From the NCBI GenBank assembly GCA_029856295.1, contig JAHQWS010000017.1, forward strand, positions 1-10,806: a stretch of DNA of 10,806 bases. The letters are read 5' to 3'. The notes under the pieces are model-generated. The model did not search any database and had not been told where the DNA came from. It saw nothing but the letters and a program-made list of their open reading frames with translations. The stretch comes from Promethearchaeia archaeon. GTDB lineage: Archaea > Asgardarchaeota > Lokiarchaeia > Sigyniarchaeales > SOKP01. The translations under genes were made by a program, and so were the position numbers. Shown here piece after piece: positions 5,619 through 10,806 of this stretch. The stretch's first letter is position 1; each line of letters opens with the position of its first letter.

Positions 5619-6494
5619 TTAGCTATAAAATTTTAGCTTGAATAATTTGTCATATCCAAACTTATGGAACGGGCATACTTTAATACAGATTGAACACCCT
5701 ACGTTTTCATAAAAATACTCAAAGCATTTATTAGAATCAATCCGAGATATTGTTCCATTTTCATGTATGATTGGTTCTTCTAAAATTGCATTTACTGGAC
5801 ACATTTTAATACATGTCCCGCATTTATCACAGTATTCAGAGATTTTATAAGCCTCAACTTTAATTTCTGGAAGTGGTGATGCATTTGTTGCGATCATTGA
5901 CAATCTTTGTCTAGGACCGTATTTTTTTGTGATAAGAAGTCCCTGTCTTCCTATTTCGCCCATGTTTGCTTTTACGGCCATTGCCGGATAAAGAATAGGG
6001 CCTCCTAATGGGTGACATGCAATTGCGCCATAACCCTTGGAGCGAATGAAATCTGCCAGATTGTTTGTAGCAATCCCTAACTCTGCATAAATATTTAGAG
6101 CTTCCAAACCAGCTGGTGCATCAGGAGCAGTTTCTATTGCATCATAATTCATTTCCATCCCTAAAACAATTGCGTTTTCATATAAAGAATCAATTTTCGT
6201 TGTTTGATCTTTCTCAAAAATTAGATTTTCATCAACAGGAGCAAAACCAATAAGCTGTATTCCTAAGGAATGTGCTTTTTTAGTAATTTCATTCCAAAAT
6301 TCTAGGGTAGCAACTTTTTTTTCTTCAGCAGGATTATGAAGTTCTTTTTTATAATACCTTGTTGCTTTCTGAAGACCCCTTCCTATTTTAGGCAGAATTT
6401 TTAAAAATGACTGCTTAAGTTTACCATTAAAAAGGTTAACATTAAACTTACCATTTTCAATTATTTTAGCTTTTAATCCCTCTGACTTTTTCAA
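5619..6494 (-). CDS. Compact RdhA-like (reductive dehalogenase superfamily) protein with two [4Fe-4S] motifs
   Basis: A 291-residue Fe-S reductase. The central part (about 105-208) has the signature of the reductive dehalogenase/epoxyqueuosine reductase superfamily: LADFIRSKGYGA (146-157), the segment AMAVKANMGEIGRQGLLIT (171-189), then YGPRQRL (192-198) and an S-P-L-P turn. MGE-GR-GLLIT-YGPR is nearer to RdhA than to QueG, which has GW-GK. Two cluster motifs follow: C222-x2-C225-x2-C228-x3-C232-P and C257...C267-x2-C270-x3-C274-P. RdhA and QueG use a corrinoid with these clusters; corrinoid use here is assumed by homology. It is shorter than respiratory RdhA (usually above 400 residues), has no twin-arginine signal and no membrane helix, so it should be cytoplasmic. 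The substrate is unknown. Start: TTG at 6494, with AAGGT nine bases upstream; there is no in-frame ATG until residue 113, so TTG is needed. It stands alone, read away from neighbours by intergenic gaps of about 150 bases. Confidence 0.8.
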   Translation of the reverse strand: MKKSEGLKAKIIENGKFNVNLFNGKLKQSFLKILPKIGRGLQKATRYYKKELHNPAEEKKVATLEFWNEITKKAHSLGIQLIGFAPVDENLIFEKDQTTKIDSLYENAIVLGMEMNYDAIETAPDAPAGLEALNIYAELGIATNNLADFIRSKGYGAIACHPLGGPILYPAMAVKANMGEIGRQGLLITKKYGPRQRLSMIATNASPLPEIKVEAYKISEYCDKCGTCIKMCPVNAILEEPIIHENGTISRIDSNKCFEYFYENVGCSICIKVCPFHKFGYDKLFKLKFYS

Positions 6495-6638
6495 AACTTA
6501 TTTACCTTGATTATTTGTTATTTAGGAAAATCTTCAACAATTAAAAAAGATCTTAGATTTAAAATAGAAGAAAAATGAGAAAATTAAATTACTGATTCAC
6601 TGACAAATATATATTACTACTAACAAAACAATAAAATT

Positions 6639-6650
6639 AAAAAAAAAAAA
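6639..6650 (-). terminator. T12 terminator after the small membrane protein gene
   Basis: A run of twelve A on the plus strand is twelve T on the minus strand, starting five bases after the TAA at 6658-6656. It is the longest homopolymer run seen in the window and a good archaeal intrinsic terminator, separating the membrane protein gene from the RdhA-like gene downstream. Confidence 0.7.
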
Positions 6651-6655
6651 GGAAT

Positions 6656-7174
6656 TTAATAAAATTCTTCTTTACTCATGATTACACCAATAAGACCCAA
6701 TATCCCACCAGCAAGGATGAAATATGAGCCTATTGATCCTACTTCTCCATAAATTACCCAATGGTATGGAAGTATACCCACAATGATAGGAGCAGAGCCA
6801 AATATTTCAAGATAAAACCGAATAAATGATAAAAGATTCAGAATAGCACCTAATAAAAGCGCTATTCCCATAAGGAAGGGCATAATTGTGCCTAAAATTC
6901 CATATGCGCGCTTCTTAGTGACAAGAAGTTGTAAAACACCCGAAATCAAGAATAAAATTACTAAAGCTCCTATTACTATAAAGGCCCAGCTTGGTAATTT
7001 ATATCGCTGTACATAAAAATTATTATTCGCAAACAAATCAAAAGCTCTTAATATCCCTCCAATTCCACTGGCATATTGAATTGTACCATATGGAAAGCTA
7101 AACCAACTTAAAGCATAGGTTCCAACTAGGGTTAAAATACCAGCGACAATAACTAAATTTTTTCCAGCACCCAT
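6656..7174 (-). CDS. Small four-helix membrane protein, function unknown
   Basis: A 172-residue protein with hydrophobic helices at about 7-26, 62-84, 91-118 and 147-166. The first loop (27-60) and the loop between helices 3 and 4 (119-146) are long and fairly polar or aromatic; helices 2 and 3 are joined by a tight basic turn (TKKRA, 86-90). With Lys near both ends and in that turn, the N- and C-termini are probably cytoplasmic and both long loops outside, a layout like tetraspan proteins. There are no cysteines at all, so no disulfide-stabilised outer loop is possible. Gly-rich helices (GILGLIGVIM near the end) suggest close helix packing. I recognise no family. The ATG at 7174 is supported by GGTG seven bases upstream. 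A T12 tract follows the stop, so it is probably a single-gene transcript. Confidence 0.75.
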   Translation of the reverse strand: MGAGKNLVIVAGILTLVGTYALSWFSFPYGTIQYASGIGGILRAFDLFANNNFYVQRYKLPSWAFIVIGALVILFLISGVLQLLVTKKRAYGILGTIMPFLMGIALLLGAILNLLSFIRFYLEIFGSAPIIVGILPYHWVIYGEVGSIGSYFILAGGILGLIGVIMSKEEFY

Positions 7175-7322
7175 AGAATAACACCACTTTTAACTATATT
7201 TTGGATTTATATTTTTTGTTAAAATAAAATTATATTATTCAAATAATATTTCTAATATATTTATATTCTTTTTTAATTCTTTTTATGAAAAATTGACAAC
7301 TTCTTAGATTTTTTATTTAAAA

Positions 7323-9227
7323 TTAAAGAAATTTCTCTAAACCTAAATCTTTAACCTTTTCTTGAGTTGGTACTCCATTTTCTTTACTCCATCCTCGTTC
7401 GTCGTAATAATCATCGATTAATTGATTAGCAATATCAACAGTAATGATTGTCCCTCCAAAAAAATCCTTGAATTCAAGCTCGTTTTCTCCCAATTTTAAT
7501 GGCTTGAACCATTCTTTAGGAAATTTATCATTCTTTCGTGTAAATCCTTCTTTTATATTCATGATCTTAAGAAGATTCCAAGAACGCTCAGCAGCCTTTC
7601 TTAAATCATCTAATTGCAAATCAAACCCAGTCACAGCATTATAAAATTCAGTTGCTAATTCGAGCCCCCAGAAACGATTCATTTGTGCTCTTGCGCATAA
7701 TCCCAAACTTGTTAATACTGTATACCAATCCTCTGAATATCGAGTCAACCGACCTACATGTATGCCCATTTCTTTTAGAGGCGGAATAAACACACGATCA
7801 ATCGCAGAATCTGGGATACCCATCCGTTTGAAATGGTTTTTAAATTTTTCCATTGTTCCGCCAGCACCTACATACGTAGGAGATCCTCCTGAAGCAACAT
7901 GAGCTCCTTTAGGATTGACAACTTGCTCGAATTCCATTGTTCCGAGTCGTAAAAATCGAGGGTCAAAAATCACATCCAAACCCTTTATAGTTAGCATCTC
8001 ATTTGCGATAGTATCATTGATTTCTGCTAATTTTTTCCATCCATCGGCAAGAATATTTCCAAAACTTCCTTCTCTTTTCGCAATAATTTCAATTAAATGG
8101 GTTAATGTCTTATAATCTCGTTTCCATTCAAAGCCGATATCTTCCTTAGTGAGGGCTCCTTTATCATACATACGACCTAAAAACTCAAAAAGCGAGGTTA
8201 TAGTTAAGGAATCTAGTCCATACCTCCCAATAAGATCAAAAATCTTAACAGCTTGATTGGCACTTTCCAAACTATCAAGTGTAAACATCAGTAGAGGATT
8301 AATTACTGAGGATGTATAAGTAATTAATCCACTGAATTCTCCTTCTTTTATCTCAAGAATATCTTTATCTGCCATCGGACACGATGGGCATGCAATACGC
8401 CGTTTCTTCAAATTCTTGAGATAATATTTTTCACTTGCTTGTCTTGCCTTTTTCTTTTCCCCTTTTGCAGTCAACATCAAATTTATTGGCAAACTTCTTA
8501 ACATCCCTAATTCAATCCACGAATTACGTTGAGGATAATTTCTAATTCGTTCGATTTGCTTCTTATAGAGGTTTTTAAATTCTTTAGGATTAGCTATGGA
8601 AATTCCCTTCGTGCCTTTTGCTACTATGGCTTTTACATTTTTCGCACCCATTACTGCTCCCAATCCTCCACGACCGAATGTTGAGGTTTTATCAATTAGA
8701 GTTAGAGCCCCTAACACTAAATTCTCACCTGCCTGCCCTATTGAAATAACTCCACATCCGTCATATTTTTTCCATAGATAATTGGTTGTTTCTACTATAT
8801 CTTGACCCCATACTTTTGAGGCATCAACAAGTTCAACATGATCGTCCAAGATAAGAAGATACACAGGTTTTTCCGATTTACCTGAGATGATTACATGATC
8901 ATATCCCGCTTGTTTTAAATTAAATCCAAAACTCATGCTTCCACAAGAATTTGCAATTGCTCCAGTTGCCGGAAATTTCGATAACCCCACGATCCGAGAA
9001 GCACCAGGAGTAATGGTCCCTACTAAAGGTCCCACACCTAAAATAATCACATTCTCCGGAGAAAAAGGATTTGTGTTAGGCTTAAGAAGTTCAGCTCCAA
9101 GTTTGCAATTCATTCCTATCCCGCCGATGAATTGCGTTAAGTCCTCAACCTTCGCATTCTCAACAGAAATTTTATTATTCGTTAAATCAACATTAAGAAT
9201 CTTACCCGTATAACCATAGAAATCCAT
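7323..9227 (-). CDS. Tungsten/molybdenum-pterin aldehyde:ferredoxin oxidoreductase (AOR family)
   Basis: A 634-residue enzyme of the AOR family, which oxidises aldehydes to carboxylates with a bis-pterin tungsten or molybdenum centre and one Fe-S cluster, reducing ferredoxin. The N-terminal domain carries YTGKILNVDLT (6-16), FIGGIGMN (33-40), GPLVGTITPGASR (66-78) and GRGGLGAVMGAKNVKAI (185-201), all typical. Cluster ligands are C280 and C283 in CPSCPMAD and C511 in LGLC. The third ligand of the usual C-x2-C-x3-C is Asp287 here. In the pterin motifs, GxxGLD (334-339) and TSLGLC (506-511) have Gly and Thr where Pyrococcus AOR has Asp. Length is normal (about 600-630). The substrate cannot be predicted, and relatives also include benzoyl-CoA reductase-type subunits. 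The ATG overlaps the ferredoxin stop (TAATG) and GGAGGT lies nine bases upstream, so the two are translated together. No signal peptide; cytoplasmic. Confidence 0.93.
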   Translation of the reverse strand: MDFYGYTGKILNVDLTNNKISVENAKVEDLTQFIGGIGMNCKLGAELLKPNTNPFSPENVIILGVGPLVGTITPGASRIVGLSKFPATGAIANSCGSMSFGFNLKQAGYDHVIISGKSEKPVYLLILDDHVELVDASKVWGQDIVETTNYLWKKYDGCGVISIGQAGENLVLGALTLIDKTSTFGRGGLGAVMGAKNVKAIVAKGTKGISIANPKEFKNLYKKQIERIRNYPQRNSWIELGMLRSLPINLMLTAKGEKKKARQASEKYYLKNLKKRRIACPSCPMADKDILEIKEGEFSGLITYTSSVINPLLMFTLDSLESANQAVKIFDLIGRYGLDSLTITSLFEFLGRMYDKGALTKEDIGFEWKRDYKTLTHLIEIIAKREGSFGNILADGWKKLAEINDTIANEMLTIKGLDVIFDPRFLRLGTMEFEQVVNPKGAHVASGGSPTYVGAGGTMEKFKNHFKRMGIPDSAIDRVFIPPLKEMGIHVGRLTRYSEDWYTVLTSLGLCARAQMNRFWGLELATEFYNAVTGFDLQLDDLRKAAERSWNLLKIMNIKEGFTRKNDKFPKEWFKPLKLGENELEFKDFFGGTIITVDIANQLIDDYYDERGWSKENGVPTQEKVKDLGLEKFL

Positions 9228-9242
9228 TATTCCTCAACCTCC
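9227..9242 (-). promoter_or_regulatory. Coupled stop-start (TAATG) and internal Shine-Dalgarno between ferredoxin and AOR
   Basis: GGAGGT at 9242-9237 lies inside the last codons of the ferredoxin gene, nine bases before the AOR ATG at 9227. The ferredoxin TAA (9229-9227) shares its final A with that ATG. This shows one message and translational coupling, and fixes the AOR start. Confidence 0.85.
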
Positions 9243-9472
9243 TTTAATTCTAAAGCTCCATAAAGACAATGTTTTGCACATTGACCACATAGAATACAAT
9301 CATCTAAAAATGTAATCTTTGGAGTTAATTCATACGCATCATTGATTTGGATAAAAGCTTCAGCAGGACAAAATCTTTGTTTGTAAATTGAAGAACATAT
9401 TAATTGACAGATCCGGCAACCAGTGCATTTCTCTTCATGAATAATAATTACAAGTGATTTACTTTTCGCCAA
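9227..9472 (-). CDS. AOR-partner ferredoxin-like subunit, two [4Fe-4S] clusters
   Basis: An 81-residue electron carrier with eight ligand cysteines: C16-x2-C19-x2-C22-x3-C26 and C59-x2-C62-x2-C65-x3-C69. The first motif ends ICSS rather than CP, as in the CTGCRxCxxxCS proteins (HydN/CooF-like) that accompany AOR, hydrogenases and formate dehydrogenases; a ninth cysteine (C35) lies in the linker. It should pass electrons between AOR and the cell's ferredoxin pool or another acceptor. Its TAA overlaps the AOR ATG by one base, and its last codons contain the AOR ribosome binding site. The start is TTG at 9472: an in-frame stop at 9481-9479 closes the frame and there is no in-frame ATG ahead of the first cluster. 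An ATT at 9475 is a less likely alternative. No good Shine-Dalgarno is seen, so translation may be weak. Confidence 0.9.
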   Translation of the reverse strand: MAKSKSLVIIIHEEKCTGCRICQLICSSIYKQRFCPAEAFIQINDAYELTPKITFLDDCILCGQCAKHCLYGALELKEVEE

Positions 9473-9536
9473 AATGACTCAATTCTTTAATTTTTTTTCT
9501 GAAACTTAAATTAACTTAATATTTAATATGAATGAT

Positions 9537-9544
9537 AAAAAAAA
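9537..9544 (-). terminator. Oligo-T terminator after the SDR gene
   Basis: Eight A on the plus strand, so T8 on the minus strand, seven bases after the SDR stop at 9552. It suggests that the SDR transcript ends before the ferredoxin-AOR pair, which would then need its own promoter in the 9473-9536 gap; several A/T blocks there (for example 9505-9530) are candidates. Confidence 0.55.
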
Positions 9545-9551
9545 TATAACC

Positions 9552-10436
9552 TTATTTCATTCGGACAATATCGGCATTTACTCTTCGGTAAGCCTCCTCT
9601 ATATTTCCCAGACCCAATTTCTCTAAAAAATCATTAAGTTCTTCCCAGTTCTGTTCTATAACTCCTTTCCAAATTAAAGCCCCATCAACAACTAAAGCAT
9701 GTGCTGAAACAAAGCAGGAATCGTCACTCGCAAGCCATAATGCTGTTTTAGCAACATCTTCTGGAAGACCCGCACATTGAATTGGTTGTATTTCTTTTAA
9801 ACGGAGTTTTAAAAACTCAGCCATTCTTTCCGCAGCGTCTTGAGGTAATCCAAGACCTCTTCCAAATATAGCAGTTGCGATACCTCCAGGACATATACAA
9901 TTTACGCGAATATTAAATTCACCTAATTCAGCGGCAGTGGTATGGGTTAATTGAATTATGGCCGCTTTACAAGCACTATATAGATGAGGTCCCATACCTG
10001 TCCTAAGACCTGCAACACTTGCAGTACTAATAATACTTCCAGATTTTTGTTTCTTCATTACCGATGCAGCATGTTTAATACCGAGAAAAACGCTTCGAAA
10101 TAAGACTTCTATAGTTACATCAAATGCATCTATAGGAATTTCATCGATCGGACCAGCAGCCCCTCCAAATCCAGCATTATTAAACATGACATCAAGGCGT
10201 CCAAATTCATTTACCGCAAGATCGATTAATGCTTTAATGTCAGATTCTTTACGTACATTTGTGTGAATATATATTGCATTTGGGCCTAGCTCATCTGCAA
10301 GAGCATTGCCTCTATCATCTTGTATATCTCCAAATACAACATGAGCACCTTCTTTTACAAAAAGTTTCACGGATGCCTTACCAATTCCACTGGCACCACC
10401 CGTTATTACAGCTACCTTACCATCAAGCCTTCCCAT
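9552..10436 (-). CDS. Short-chain dehydrogenase/reductase (classical SDR, probably NAD-dependent)
   Basis: A 294-residue Rossmann-fold oxidoreductase. It has the nucleotide-binding TGGASGIG (12-19), an Asp (D37) at the end of the second strand that favours NAD(H) over NADP(H), NNAG (86-89), catalytic Ser140 in STASVAG, Tyr153 and Lys157 (YSACK), then RVNCICPGGIAT (177-188). The usual catalytic Asn of helix 4 (in v-N-l-x-g-v-f-l-g) is Leu112 here (VLFRSVFLG), a change that to my memory occurs throughout a subgroup of SDRs. After the DGA strand (251-253) there is a C-terminal extension of about 40 residues, mostly helical, not found in 250-residue SDRs. It should interconvert an alcohol and a ketone or aldehyde; the substrate is unknown. 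AGGTG five bases before the ATG at 10436 supports the start. It precedes the ferredoxin-AOR pair on the same strand but a T8 tract lies between. Confidence 0.92.
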   Translation of the reverse strand: MGRLDGKVAVITGGASGIGKASVKLFVKEGAHVVFGDIQDDRGNALADELGPNAIYIHTNVRKESDIKALIDLAVNEFGRLDVMFNNAGFGGAAGPIDEIPIDAFDVTIEVLFRSVFLGIKHAASVMKKQKSGSIISTASVAGLRTGMGPHLYSACKAAIIQLTHTTAAELGEFNIRVNCICPGGIATAIFGRGLGLPQDAAERMAEFLKLRLKEIQPIQCAGLPEDVAKTALWLASDDSCFVSAHALVVDGALIWKGVIEQNWEELNDFLEKLGLGNIEEAYRRVNADIVRMK

Positions 10437-10465
10437 TTTAACACCTAATTTTTTCAGATAGATTG

Positions 10466-10476
10466 TATTTAAATCT
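10466..10476 (-). promoter_or_regulatory. TATA-like box of the SDR gene
   Basis: The minus strand reads GATTTAAATAC about 30-40 bases before the SDR ATG. Allowing 25 bases to the transcript start gives a short leader that would just include the AGGTG at 10446-10442. Visual call in AT-rich sequence. Confidence 0.35.
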
Positions 10477-10620
10477 CATATTATTTAATTGTTTTATTCA
10501 AAACTTTGATTTGAAAAAAGAAATAAAATAACAAAAGATAATTAAAATCTTTTTATAAACCTTAAAATATTTTATTCTAAAAGTTTTTGAAAGTACTAAA
10601 TTATATTTGAAAATTCAGAT

Positions 10621-10806
10621 TTATTCAATGTTATAGCCCGTAGCTTCCCAAGCGTTTTTCATAATGGGATTCTGTTTAAGATAAGCGTCAACAATATGTT
10701 TTGGAACTCTATTGAAGGGACATGAAAAGTTAATGCATTTTGAACATGTCTTAGTTAATAAAATGCCAAAAAAAATAATTAATCCCGTTAATGAGATGAT
10801 TAAGAA
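10621..10806 (-). CDS. Membrane-anchored cysteine-motif protein, C-terminal part (cut by window edge)
   Basis: The last 61 codons of a gene that enters from the right edge and stops at TAA 10623-10621. The visible part begins with a hydrophobic helix (FLIISLTGLIIFFGILL) followed by CSKCINFSCPFNRVP and then a soluble tail with KQNPIMKNAWEATGYNIE at the end. The three cysteines have the spacing C-x2-C-x4-C and lie just after the helix, so they may bind a metal or be held near the membrane surface. To my memory, similar C-x2-C-x-N-x-SCP-N-VP...NP-M--AWE--GY tails end small archaeal membrane proteins of unknown function; I cannot name the family. The upstream part, and whether there are more helices, cannot be seen. 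The reading frame is convincing by composition and by the sharp helix/motif/tail layout despite being too short and edge-cut for routine calling. Confidence 0.7.
   Translation of the reverse strand, partial: FLIISLTGLIIFFGILLTKTCSKCINFSCPFNRVPKHIVDAYLKQNPIMKNAWEATGYNIE

Noticed and set aside
5619..6494. Calling the Fe-S protein epoxyqueuosine reductase (queG)
   Set aside because: The signature MGEIGRQGLLIT-YGPR fits RdhA better than QueG (GW-GK type), and no queuosine gene is nearby, so no gene symbol was given.
7444..9213. Several plus-strand open frames opposite AOR
   Set aside because: AOR motifs run the whole length on the minus strand, so these frames are shadows.
10259..10441. Plus-strand 60-codon open frame opposite the SDR N-terminus
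   Set aside because: It lies over the Rossmann glycine motif coding region and is rich in His/Leu/Gln as opposite-strand artefacts often are.
1..10806. CRISPR array, tRNA, rRNA, insertion-sequence terminal repeats
   Set aside because: Reading both strands gave no regularly spaced direct repeats, no cloverleaf-like GC-rich stretch and no transposase with inverted repeats.

Overview
The window reads as AT-rich archaeal DNA. Supporting signs are the start of a histone-fold gene at the left edge, a tungsten-type aldehyde:ferredoxin oxidoreductase with its own small ferredoxin, oligo-T tracts just after stop codons, and TATA-like boxes 20-35 bases before genes that lack a Shine-Dalgarno. The mix of a histone, a long coiled-coil/zinc-ribbon protein, a monoacylglycerol-lipase-like hydrolase and a reductive-dehalogenase-like Fe-S protein fits an Asgard archaeon of the Lokiarchaeia type. 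That placement is inference from gene content; no rRNA or other phylogenetic marker is present.

Layout. 1-93 (minus) is the N-terminus of a histone with a strong GGAGGA ribosome binding site. 94-676 is a very AT-rich stretch with no convincing gene and one possible decayed reading frame. 677-2233 (minus) is a solitary DNA methyltransferase of the SPPY type, whose N-terminal half looks like a dead second copy of its catalytic half. 2338-2964 (minus) is a four-helix membrane protein. 3107-3937 (plus) is a monoglyceride-lipase-like alpha/beta hydrolase, the only clear plus-strand gene. 4013-5467 (minus) is a coiled-coil protein with a duplicated 22-residue motif and a C-terminal zinc ribbon. 5619-6494 (minus) is a soluble RdhA-like protein with two [4Fe-4S] motifs. 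6656-7174 (minus) is a small four-helix membrane protein. 7323-9472 (minus) is a coupled ferredoxin-AOR pair with an overlapping TAATG. 9552-10436 (minus) is an NAD-type short-chain dehydrogenase with its own terminator. 10621 to the right edge is the C-terminus of a membrane-anchored cysteine-motif protein.

How the genes might work together. The firm unit is ferredoxin plus AOR: aldehyde oxidation to a carboxylate with electrons passed to the 8-Cys ferredoxin. The SDR lies just upstream on the same strand and could supply aldehydes or ketones from alcohols, but an oligo-T tract separates it, so a shared pathway is only a suggestion. The RdhA-like protein could be a sink for low-potential electrons. 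The other genes look like single transcription units.

The best leads for something new are the internally duplicated methyltransferase, the AOR with Asp in place of a cluster cysteine, the duplicated motif in the coiled-coil protein, and the unnamed membrane/cysteine proteins. No CRISPR array, tRNA, rRNA, insertion sequence or multi-gene defence island was seen.
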